From assembly GCA_023145185.1 (NCBI GenBank), contig JAGLEG010000324.1:1-14312 (forward strand): 14,312 bases of DNA, given 5' to 3'. Position 1 is the stretch's first letter, and the number at the start of each line of letters is the position of its first letter. A model generated the notes under the pieces. The model did no database searches. It had not been told where the DNA came from and worked only from the letters and a program-made list of their open reading frames with translations. Of the stretch, positions 1-8,600 are shown piece after piece. Both the position numbers and the translations under genes were made by a program. Source of the stretch: Thermoplasmata archaeon. Lineage in GTDB: Archaea; Thermoplasmatota; Penumbrarchaeia; Penumbrarchaeales; Penumbrarchaeaceae.

Positions 1-56
1 AGGTATTGAGTAAAAGGTCAATTATAATGGTCGAATCTCTACCTTGCCTAATTAAA

Positions 57-92
57 AATAAAAAAAAAGAATGGCCTGATATTCAGGCCATT
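57..92 (-). terminator. Hairpin plus T-run terminator at the end of the surface operon
   Basis: Positions 70-92 form a perfect 10-bp inverted repeat (AATGGCCTGA / TCAGGCCATT) with a 3-base loop. Read on the minus strand it is followed at once by a long T-rich run (complement of the A-rich stretch 52-69). This is the layout of an intrinsic terminator. The hairpin contains the last codons and the TGA stop (83-85) of the upstream membrane-protein gene, so stop codon and terminator are the same sequence. Archaeal RNA polymerase needs mainly the T-run; the hairpin is an extra. The remaining bases 1-56 are AT-rich and show no gene. Confidence 0.75.
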
Positions 93-1072
93 CCTGAGTT
101 CATTCCCGATCCGCCGGTTCTCCTCATCTCCTTTTCTTCCTCGGCCTCCTTCTTGTTCCTGTAGTTGAAGAACAAGGTAAGGACAATGCCAAGGGGGATA
201 AGGATCGCGGCTATGGTGAAAACCACCGAATAGACCGTGTTCATCATCACACTGTCAGCAAGCTGAGTGTTGATGAGAGGAGTGACCCACCTCATAAAGA
301 GATTGATCAAGAGGAAGACGATCGTCGCTACCCCCACTATAATCATCAGGATGGCACCCAAGATATAGTAGTTGTTTATAACAGGGGTCAGGCTGAAATC
401 GCCTACCGCTTTCTCCTTCGCATAGGAGATTATCTCATTGAACCTCTGAGCTCCATGATTTAGCTCAAGGAACAGTAGATAGGACATGGCGAATAGGAAA
501 AGCACTATCCAATTTCCTATTGTCAGTGTTTCGATATCAAGAAGCTTGGAGTTGTTGAAACCAAGCATGGTCATCCCGACTATCGTTGCTATCGCACCTA
601 CGACATACATCGTTGTCGGAATATCCTGGTTCATCCATTTCAGGATCTTCATGGATGTCAGGTAGTAAGATAGAAGCAGACCCACCGTGGCCAATAAGGC
701 CAGGAATCCATACCCAAGAAGGAATACCACTGTATCCGTGGATGTTGCAATATATTCGTTCCATCCTGTCAGAAAAACAGGTGTCAACAGCAACACCGTC
801 CAGATCCATATGATAAGTCCTGTCAACGGGAACCTCATAGTCCTCATGGGATCATAGGGGGTGAAGAACTGGGATGCCAGTACTATCATTCCTCCCAATA
901 TGAACATTAGAAGTCCATATATGGAGTTCCCAAATCCTACGGCAAGTCCCAGCAAGATGAAGGAGAGGAACCAGAATATGGCTCCTCCTACCCACATGAT
1001 CACTGTCTCACCGGTCTGAATACCGATCTCCAGAGGTACCAACCTTTCCGTGTCATCAATATATTCTACCAC
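83..1072 (-). CDS. Polytopic membrane protein, about 8 helices, last gene of the MoxR/DUF58 operon
   Basis: I do not recognise the family. The 329-residue product has about eight hydrophobic segments, near residues 23-47, 51-70, 82-103, 113-139, 154-172, 185-203, 235-262 and 279-302. A short charged cytoplasmic-type tail follows (304-319, rich in K, E and R), then a Gly/Met-rich end. No catalytic motif and no cysteine is visible. The start is GTG at 1072, preceded by a strong Shine-Dalgarno (GAGGTGATC) that overlaps the TGA stop of the DUF58 gene. Only 9 bases separate the two genes, so translational coupling is likely. In bacterial TgpA-type proteins a multi-helix membrane domain is joined to transglutaminase and DUF4129 domains; this protein may be a separate membrane partner filling that place, but that is inference from position only. 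Confidence 0.85.
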   Translation of the reverse strand: MVEYIDDTERLVPLEIGIQTGETVIMWVGGAIFWFLSFILLGLAVGFGNSIYGLLMFILGGMIVLASQFFTPYDPMRTMRFPLTGLIIWIWTVLLLTPVFLTGWNEYIATSTDTVVFLLGYGFLALLATVGLLLSYYLTSMKILKWMNQDIPTTMYVVGAIATIVGMTMLGFNNSKLLDIETLTIGNWIVLFLFAMSYLLFLELNHGAQRFNEIISYAKEKAVGDFSLTPVINNYYILGAILMIIVGVATIVFLLINLFMRWVTPLINTQLADSVMMNTVYSVVFTIAAILIPLGIVLTLFFNYRNKKEAEEEKEMRRTGGSGMNSGMA

Positions 1073-1084
1073 ATGATCACCTCA
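1073..1084 (-). promoter_or_regulatory. Shine-Dalgarno overlapping the DUF58 stop codon
   Basis: Read on the minus strand, TTGAGGTGATCAT precedes the GTG start at 1072. The GAGGTGATC core matches the expected archaeal 16S 3' end over nine bases, and it starts within the TGA stop of the upstream gene. It decides the GTG start: the nearby ATG at 1074 is out of frame and runs into a stop after one codon. Confidence 0.8.
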
Positions 1085-2353
1085 ATAGTTGCGTGCCTCC
1101 AGTAATACCTGGGTCAATGGTGTCGCGGGTTTCCAATCTATCACCCTTACACCATATCCACTTAGCTCCTGTATGAGTATTTCCCGATCCAGCCTGAGAA
1201 TATCATAGGCCACGGGGTCTACTTTCTCACCCTTTTTCTGTTTTGCCATTATCTCAAATTCAATTGAATTTGGAGAGATGATGGTCACATCGAACTCGAG
1301 CATCACCATCATGCTCACGGCCTTCCGGATAGAATCGTCCTCTTCCATATTGGAGATGACTATCACAGGGGAGTGCCTGGGCATGTAGGGTATTGCCACT
1401 TCGACGATACCAGACAAGGGTATGTCACCCTTGGGATTGGCGCCTGAAAGGGCTGTCAGAAGCTCAAAGAGCTGTTTCTGACCGGTTCCTTTCTTTATCG
1501 TCAATACCTTATCAGAGTAAACGACCATCTGGACCGAATCCCTCCGTTTGAGGAAGAAACTCGCCAGGGTCGCTGCCGCACGTGCTCCGTAGAGGTTCGC
1601 ATTGTCGGAGTCCATACCATAACGAGAGGCTGTTCTGGAATCAAACACGATGGTAATATCCGAAACGGATAATCTCTCGTGTTCGTTGACCAGCAGCTTT
1701 CCCGTCGAGGCATAAGCCTTCCAGTTAATATCCCTGAAAGGATCGCCCGGAACGTAATCCCTTATTGCGAAGAACTCTGAACCAGGTCCAGGTAACTTCA
1801 CCTTCATTTCTCCGGGATACATCTTGGGCTGCTTCGACTTGATGTAGAGCTCTTTTACATCCCTAACCTGAGGATAAACAGTGAGGTCCGATTCGAACGC
1901 TACTGTTTTCTCCTTGTAGAACATGTTGAATGGGTCGTGGGTCCTCAGCGTTATGGGTCCTATCCTGTACTGACCTTTCAGGGGGCACTTGATCTGATAC
2001 TTAAGTCGCGTTGCACCCTTGGGATTCAGGTTCAGATAGGTGTAGTTGGTTCCATCCTTTATCTGTATGGTCCTGGGAAGTTTATCCCTGACCTCCAGGA
2101 AACCGGTCTTACCACCCTGGTTGAGAATACGAAGCTCTACATTCACCGTACCATCTTCGAAGATCTTCTCGTGTGACATCTCTCTGTCAGCGGTCAAACG
2201 CGTTGAAGTGTTTGCAAACATACTGACAACGGTAAAGACAAATCCAGCCAACGCTACCATGACCAACAATAGGTTTCTGGTAGCCAATCCCAACAGGGTC
2301 AGGATCACTGACATGCTAATGAAGCAAGCTGCTTTTTTTGTCCACATATTCAC
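1082..2353 (-). CDS. DUF58 domain protein, MoxR partner
   Basis: The 423-residue protein has two membrane helices near its N-terminus (about residues 7-48), an Ig-like or beta-rich middle (about 52-165), then the DUF58 signature around 191-225 (GSEFFAIRDYVPGD...RDINWKA...LLVNEHE). A von Willebrand A-like C-terminal region follows, beginning with a strand ending IVFDSR at 235-240. The metal-site motif DxSxS is incomplete here (D238-S239-R240-T-A). DUF58 proteins sit beside MoxR ATPases in many bacteria and archaea and are taken to be their membrane-linked effectors. The start is uncertain: GTG at 2353, or ATG at 2347, which has a better-placed GGTGTGA ahead of it. A strong GC hairpin lies between this gene and moxR, 52 bases upstream. 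Confidence 0.93.
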   Translation of the reverse strand: MNMWTKKAACFISMSVILTLLGLATRNLLLVMVALAGFVFTVVSMFANTSTRLTADREMSHEKIFEDGTVNVELRILNQGGKTGFLEVRDKLPRTIQIKDGTNYTYLNLNPKGATRLKYQIKCPLKGQYRIGPITLRTHDPFNMFYKEKTVAFESDLTVYPQVRDVKELYIKSKQPKMYPGEMKVKLPGPGSEFFAIRDYVPGDPFRDINWKAYASTGKLLVNEHERLSVSDITIVFDSRTASRYGMDSDNANLYGARAAATLASFFLKRRDSVQMVVYSDKVLTIKKGTGQKQLFELLTALSGANPKGDIPLSGIVEVAIPYMPRHSPVIVISNMEEDDSIRKAVSMMVMLEFDVTIISPNSIEFEIMAKQKKGEKVDPVAYDILRLDREILIQELSGYGVRVIDWKPATPLTQVLLEARNY

Positions 2354-2366
2354 ACCATTTCTTCGT

Positions 2367-2389
2367 TGGGAGGGGCACCGCCCCTCCCA
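2367..2389 (-). repeat. GC-rich 10-bp hairpin between moxR and the DUF58 gene
   Basis: TGGGAGGGGC (2367-2376) pairs perfectly with GCCCCTCCCA (2380-2389) across a 3-base loop. It lies in the 52-base gap between the moxR stop (2406) and the DUF58 start (2353 or 2347). No T-run follows on the minus strand, so it is a poor terminator. A 3'-stabilising structure for the upstream message, a processing point, or partial attenuation of the last two genes are possible. An AT-rich GAATAAAAG stretch just upstream of it (about 2392-2401, minus strand) could be a weak internal TATA box. Confidence 0.7.
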
Positions 2390-2405
2390 TAGCTTTTATT
2401 CAATA

Positions 2406-3497
2406 TCAGACAGCCGGTACAGGTACCTCTGCCAGTATCTTGTTTACGATATCCTGGGCCAATACACCACGTATACGTGGCTCAGGTTTCAGGATGATCC
2501 TGTGAGCGAGTGCAGGCATCGATATTGCCTTCACATCATCGGGAGTGATATAGTCCCTGCCCTGAAGTACTGCTCTTGCTCTGGCCAATTTGAACAGAGC
2601 GAGCGAACCTCTCGGGGATGCACCGACCACTACTCTTGGATCTTCCCTGGTACGATATACGATCTCAACTATGTATGTCAGAAGCGCAGGGTCCATATGG
2701 ACCTTCTCCACAACCTGCTGCATAGCGATGATCTTCTCGGGAGATGTTACCGTGTTCACATCAACCTGGTCTTTCCCTCTCATCATCCTTCTGATCAGGA
2801 TCTCTCTCTCATCCTCTCTTGAGGGATATCCCATGGACATCTTCTGCATGAACCTATCCACCTGAGCCTCAGGTAGAGGGTAGGTTCCTTCCTGTTCAAT
2901 GGGGTTCTGCGTTGCCATTACGAGGAAGGGCTTTGGAAGCCTGTGGGTTACACCCTCAATGGACACCTGTCTCTCCTGCATGGCTTCAAGCATAGATGCC
3001 TGAGTCTTGGGAGGTGCCCTGTTGATCTCATCAGCCAGGATTATATTTGCGAATATCGGACCTGGTCTGAATTTGAACTCGTTGTCCTTCTCATCATAGA
3101 TATATGTCCCGGTGATATCCGAAGGAAGCAGATCAGGAGTAAACTGAATACGCCTGTATTTGCATCCAAGGGCATCGGCGAAGGTCATAACCATCAGGGA
3201 CTTTGCAGTTCCCGGGAAATCCTCAAAGAGGATATGACCATCGGCAAGGACCGACAGGAGAACATGCTCCAGTACGTTCCTCTTACCTATGATAGCTTTC
3301 TCAACCTCGGCGATTAGAGCGAAAGAGGTGGCTGATACACCTTTTATCGCCCTCTGCACTTCGGGTGATGTCGTTGTTCTCTTAGCTCCAGGAGCTGGAG
3401 GCTTTGCTGCGGGTGCAGGCCCTTTTGGGGGCGCTACAGCTCCTCCTCCTGAAGGCAGTCGTGCCTTTGGCATGGGTTGGGTTCCATCCGGTGTCAT
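2406..3497 (-). CDS. MoxR-family AAA+ ATPase
   Basis: The 363-residue protein shows all AAA+ motor motifs in the MoxR form: Walker A EDFPGTAKS (92-100), Walker B IILADEINR (152-160, D156/E157), the conserved APPKTQASMLEAMQERQV stretch, sensor 1 MATQNPIEQEGTYPLPEAQVDRF (195-216) and sensor 2 SPRG (294-297). MoxR ATPases act in the cytoplasm as chaperone-like machines that remodel or activate protein complexes, usually with a DUF58/VWA partner encoded next door, as here. Residues 1-45 are an unusual Pro/Ala/Gly-rich extension before the ATPase domain, probably a flexible linker. The start ATG at 3497 has a good AGGTGATGA site 23 bases after the DUF4350 gene. moxR is a family label rather than a firm gene assignment, so no symbol is given. 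Confidence 0.97.
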   Translation of the reverse strand: MTPDGTQPMPKARLPSGGGAVAPPKGPAPAAKPPAPGAKRTTTSPEVQRAIKGVSATSFALIAEVEKAIIGKRNVLEHVLLSVLADGHILFEDFPGTAKSLMVMTFADALGCKYRRIQFTPDLLPSDITGTYIYDEKDNEFKFRPGPIFANIILADEINRAPPKTQASMLEAMQERQVSIEGVTHRLPKPFLVMATQNPIEQEGTYPLPEAQVDRFMQKMSMGYPSREDEREILIRRMMRGKDQVDVNTVTSPEKIIAMQQVVEKVHMDPALLTYIVEIVYRTREDPRVVVGASPRGSLALFKLARARAVLQGRDYITPDDVKAISMPALAHRIILKPEPRIRGVLAQDIVNKILAEVPVPAV

Positions 3498-3520
3498 ATC
3501 TCATCACCTATTTTTATCCA

Positions 3521-5623
3521 TTATATTGCTTGGATCTTCTTAATTTTATCCATCAATCTCTTGATCTCCTGGGCTGAATAGGTACGATCCTTGTTCTGGA
3601 CCAACTCTATCAGTTCAGGATCTTTAAGTGTAGCCATGATAGTTGATTCGTTGAGCGAGGAGAATTCCTCTGGACTCAACCCACGTTTTAGACGTATCTT
3701 CTCCCTTGTTGCCAGACGTAATTTAATGGTCTGCAAATTGATGTCGCGAGGCATCTGCTTTCTTGGAGAGAGGACAGATATATCGAACCTGTGTGCCCAG
3801 CTCTCCTTGTCCTTGATCAACAAAGCTGTAAATATCATCAGGAAACCGATCTCAACTATTATCGGATATGCATAATAGGGAGAGGAGGTGAGATAACCTG
3901 TAACCTCCATAACACCATATATGGGCTTGAGCAGATGACCTGGTTCGATATGCCTGCTCTCATCGATCAGAATGAGATTGGTCTCTCCCTGTTTTGCGGG
4001 GCAAAGATGCCTGATCAGGTCCAGGAGGAACTGCTGATTGTCATAATCATATTTTGGCTTTCCCTCCATGTCATCGTCCAACCAGGGATGAGCTACCTCC
4101 TCCCTCGACCAGTAATCTGGGGTATTGTCCATCAGATCGTTCAGATCCTCATCATCCCTATCGGAGATCTCTCCGGTCTCACGAAGGATCTCACGATCCT
4201 CATCGATCATGCCGTCTCCGTCATCATCCTCTCCGTTACCGATCGGGTCCCAGGGGAGGTTGACATCGTACGAGATGTGGTTCAGTTCGTAAAGGTCCTT
4301 CATGAACAAGGAGGGGTCTGATATGAATACAATGGATCCGAGCTCGGTTATAACCTTATCAGCATCCTGATTCAATTCCCTGACCCGGTATTTCTTCGGA
4401 TCACTGGATATCTCCCTTATCGTCTCCATGGATTCCCCGGTGATAATATCCACAGCTCCCGACCCGTCATCGGCCACGGGGATCTCCACACATATCTGGA
4501 TCTCATTCCCTATCGAGGATACCTCATCGGCGTTTTCACCTTTGAGATCTTCAATGGAGGGTATCGAAAGCATCCCGTCATCATTCATATCAATGAATGA
4601 CTTGGATGACCCATAAGCCCAGACCCAGGGATTCACCGAGGATGACAATCCTGTTGGTTTGTAGGTGATCAATTCGTATGTTTGGAGGTCCTCATCTATG
4701 ATGTCCAACCTATCGATCTCACCGTCACCATTGTCATCGTCATTGGATTTTCCGTCAAGCCACTCGAGGTCAATGCTCTTGTGACCGTTCCATAGGATAT
4801 CGGCGTCGCCGTTGGTTCGAAATACGACATCGTCATCCATTGGGTCCTCATCAATCCCCTCATCCTCTGTTGGATTATCCACAACACCATCGTTGTCGTT
4901 GTCTCTCAGGTCCTTGTTGAGGCGGGCGTTATCCCTGTCATCATCGTAGTTTCTGGAGCTCCCGGTATTATCATCCTCATCTATCTTACCGTCAGCGTCC
5001 TGATCATCATCCCAGACGCCATCTCCATATGGATGGTCCTTTGTCCAGACCTTCACGCCATCCTTATCGTAGATATCAGAACCAATGTGTGCCTGAACAA
5101 TGGTGTAGTTGGCGTTGGTATCAAAGGCCTCATCGTAGAACTGACCACCATAGAAGGTCACACCGAAATCTTTTGCGAGTTGATTCGCGTTCCCGAAATC
5201 ATCGGCGATGATCACGTGTCCGCCCCTTGCAAGGAAACTCTCTATGGCAGTTATCTCATCCTGAGTATAGGACCTCTCGATCCCCACAGCAATGTATACC
5301 GTACTTTTCGGATCGATCAGGTCTCCAAGAAGAAGAGTGGGAGTAGATACTATTGACCTTACCTTGTAGTCGTAGACACCATCGTCCGAACTACTTCCAT
5401 CATAGAATATTGAACCCTGAGTGTTGTAATTTAACTTCTCCAGATCTTCCACGAACGGTTTGATATCGCTGAAACTGGTGTCATATGCCGAGAACCTCGG
5501 ATTCGTGTCATCGATCACTCCAACCGCCGCAAAGGTAAATGAGAACATTGGATAGACCAGGAAAAGAAGTCCCAGCGTCACAGCGACACCGATGGCGATA
5601 TAGTCCTTGTAGTTGAGTTTCAT
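3521..5623 (-). CDS. DUF4350-like membrane protein with acidic calcium-type repeats
   Basis: The 700-residue protein has an N-terminal membrane helix (about 9-36) and a second one near 582-604. A large outer portion lies between them, followed by a basic cytoplasmic tail of about 95 residues. Residues 107-165 (VYIAVGIERSYTQDEITAI..., then RGGHVIIADDFGNANQLA) match the DUF4350 / GATase-like fold used to hold an outer-surface ligand. The motif ILIDESRHIEPGH at 551-563 is its second half. Two insertions rich in DxDxDG repeats interrupt the domain, at about 200-315 and 460-500 (DQDADGKIDEDD, DNDNDGVVDN, GEDDDGDGMIDEDRE). They resemble thrombospondin type 3 or EF-hand calcium loops. It lies 12 bases after the large surface-protein gene and 23 before moxR. 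In other genomes DUF4350 proteins occur in the same MoxR/DUF58/DUF4129 setting. No enzymatic residues are evident. Confidence 0.85.
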   Translation of the reverse strand: MKLNYKDYIAIGVAVTLGLLFLVYPMFSFTFAAVGVIDDTNPRFSAYDTSFSDIKPFVEDLEKLNYNTQGSIFYDGSSSDDGVYDYKVRSIVSTPTLLLGDLIDPKSTVYIAVGIERSYTQDEITAIESFLARGGHVIIADDFGNANQLAKDFGVTFYGGQFYDEAFDTNANYTIVQAHIGSDIYDKDGVKVWTKDHPYGDGVWDDDQDADGKIDEDDNTGSSRNYDDDRDNARLNKDLRDNDNDGVVDNPTEDEGIDEDPMDDDVVFRTNGDADILWNGHKSIDLEWLDGKSNDDDNGDGEIDRLDIIDEDLQTYELITYKPTGLSSSVNPWVWAYGSSKSFIDMNDDGMLSIPSIEDLKGENADEVSSIGNEIQICVEIPVADDGSGAVDIITGESMETIREISSDPKKYRVRELNQDADKVITELGSIVFISDPSLFMKDLYELNHISYDVNLPWDPIGNGEDDDGDGMIDEDREILRETGEISDRDDEDLNDLMDNTPDYWSREEVAHPWLDDDMEGKPKYDYDNQQFLLDLIRHLCPAKQGETNLILIDESRHIEPGHLLKPIYGVMEVTGYLTSSPYYAYPIIVEIGFLMIFTALLIKDKESWAHRFDISVLSPRKQMPRDINLQTIKLRLATREKIRLKRGLSPEEFSSLNESTIMATLKDPELIELVQNKDRTYSAQEIKRLMDKIKKIQAI

Positions 5624-5635
5624 CTGTCGTCCACC

Positions 5636-8600
5636 TTACCTGTCCTTCAATACTACCTCGGTCTCTACAAATTCCTCGTCCTGTAGCTCCATCTGCCTCA
5701 GCGCGGATTCCTCATCGAGCATGATATTATCAAGGCTGCTCTCCACATTCCTGAGACACCCTATGGCCTTATCTCTGTGCCCCTCACCGATCACGTGCTT
5801 TGAATACCTCGCCTCCTCAAGCAGGTCCAGGAAGGTATCCAATGCTCTGTCATCAATGGGCAGGGCAGTCCTAACAGCATCTTCGAACTCCCTGAACGTA
5901 TCTGCATCTCTTCTCATAAATCCATATCTGCGCAGATGAGCTCCCAATTTTTGATAGGACTTGAAGATGACCGCCGAATACGGATTCCCCGTCTCCAGCT
6001 GATCCGCTGCCTTCTTTATGATCCTCTTGAGGGCCTTCAATCGCCTCTTCTTCTCTATCCAGCGATAGAAGAAGAACAGGCTGACGATCAAGATTATCAA
6101 CAGCAATAACGATAAGAATATTATCATGGCTACCGGAACACTCCCCTCATCGGCCTTGGTGGCCTTCCAATATGATGCAGGAAGCGTTCTGGTGCTCGAT
6201 GTGAAATAATGTTTTCCAACAAACGTCACCTTTATGGTAAGGTTATCGAACTCCTTTCCATCGGGGATGACGAACGTTGCTCCTGTTGCGGTGTCCTTGA
6301 ACTTCTGGGTGAAGTTGAAGGTGATCTTGCCGCGCGAGTCAGTGATGCCCCTCGTGGTATTGGTATACGCACCCATGCTCAGGTTGAACCAGACGGTCGC
6401 ATATGAAACGGGTTCTCCGCTGGAATCCGCCGTGGCTCCCTCAAGTACCCTGAAGGAGAAGATCCAATCCTCGATCTCATCCTCTTTCAGATCGATCTTC
6501 CTGTCGCCATCCTGATCGACGGGCCCTACCTGGATGGTATCGACCCTTGTGGAAGACCAGATCTCCGCATCGGTGATATTGGATGATGAACGATACAATG
6601 GCACGCCAATATCAACAGGCTCGGGGGTGAACTCCACCATCACCGTAACCTTTCCCACATCCAGAGTGGAAGGTACATTGGTGGTCTTTATCTCAAACAT
6701 CCCCCTGAACTCTGCACTGGTCTGGGTCTTATCGACACCCATTCGCAGGATCTCATCGCCCTGTTTCAGGTAGGCCGTGATCAACATATTTCCGATCCCT
6801 TTCTGTTTCGGCTGGCCCTTAAAGGACTCCACGAGCTGTCCTGCGATCCTGGCCTCTCCGTTCCTCACCAGAACATCCGGGAAGGACTTCTCATCAAGGA
6901 CCACCGCGGTCTCGGATGTGATGTAGAACTCATCTGGAACTGCGATGATATCCATGTAAGCATCATTCGGATAATACCTGATCCCGGACGGACCGTCTGG
7001 GAACTGAATTGAGCCTCCGAACTTTGCCACAATGAACGATCGCCCCACGTTTACATCTTCACCTATGGTATACTCTTCGAAAATGAACTTGCCGATCGAG
7101 TTGGTTACAGCTGACCCGATCAATATGCCTGGCCCTTCTGATTTTAGGTCATCATAATTTCCGGTATAGTCATCTTTTCTGTAGATGCTTACAGTCCTGT
7201 TGCCTATCCCGACACCCCTGTCGTCCAGAAGTTCGCCTTTGATCTCAACTGCCTTGCCCTTGATTCCCGTGCTGGCATTCACCTCAAGCTGAGTGAATGA
7301 AACAACGGAGAACGGCATACCGTCGAAATCTCTGTAGTTGGAGCTGTCATAATAGTTGGAATAGAACTCGGCTGAGAACACCACCAGGACCGGAACGGGC
7401 CCAAGGGCATGGCTGGTCTCGATCTTTATATCGATCTCGAACTCTCCATCCTCCTTGGTCTGAAGTTCAAATTCCTGCTGCCAGGACTTGCTGAACCCCC
7501 AATAAAGGGTGACATCCTCATAAGCGACCCCCTCATTGATCGATCCAGGGGTTTGTGAGAGGTCCTTGAGCTTACCGCGAATCCTCGCATAGTGCCAATT
7601 GTATGTCCGACCATCTGGACCGACAAAGGGTTTTCTGGTGATGAAGGTGTTCACCGGCATCCCGTTGGGATCTCTATCGTTAAAATCGGGTTCGCCATTC
7701 TGGTTCTGGTCGATCCACAGGCTCATATCTGTCTTTGCGCGGACCTGATATTTGGTTTGATTTTCACTGTTAGTATAGTATAACAGGGGAATATGCATTG
7801 GATCGGTCTTGAAGCTGGTCTCAACCATGATCGTCCAGTCACCAAGGACAATATCAGACCTGATCTCGAATCCAACCGAAAAGGTCCCATTATCATCGAT
7901 GACGGTCTGGTCGGGCCAGTAGTTCTCGTAGTTGTTGACGTCGCCCCACCACATGCGGAAAGAATATTCATGTGCGTAATCGTATCCGCCTATTTTGAGC
8001 CTTGGGCCCTCCTTTACCTTGTCAACCTCATACTTGATCTTATCGACAATGGACCCATTTATCCAGATGGAATCCCCTCTGTAGACATACGTCTTCATTG
8101 TGGTCGGATCGCCGACGTCGAAGATCACGGCGGTGGGCCTCCTCACATGGATCGTTACCGATGCGTTGCTCGGATTCCAGTAATAGTTGTTCGTCTTGTT
8201 GAAAGCCGGGCTGAACTCAACTGTGATGGTGTGGGGTCCCGCAGTTACCTTCTGTGGAACTTCCCAGGAAAAATCGAAGACCGACCAAGGTTTGGTGGAA
8301 GATGGGTCCGCATGTGTTTCAGATACGAACTGACCATCGAAGAACATCCTCATGGTCTTTGCGCCCATATTGGTCTCCGGGACGGAGAGGTCCTCTATCT
8401 TCCCGTCAAGGGTGAAAGTATCGCCGATATCGACAACCGACTCATGAAGGGTAAAAGAGGTCTGCGTATTGTGCCATATCTCCACATACATCCTCTTCTC
8501 GTAACCACGCCTGGCGATGAAGGCGTAAGGGTCCTCGTCCACTTCGCCATCGCCGTCATCATCACGGCCGTTATAGAGCTCCTCATCCACCCCTTCCGCG

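Noticed and set aside
2046..2822. Open frame of 258 codons on the plus strand across the moxR/DUF58 junction
   Set aside because: It is antisense to conserved MoxR and DUF58 motifs, and its product looks like out-of-frame translation with no recognisable domain.
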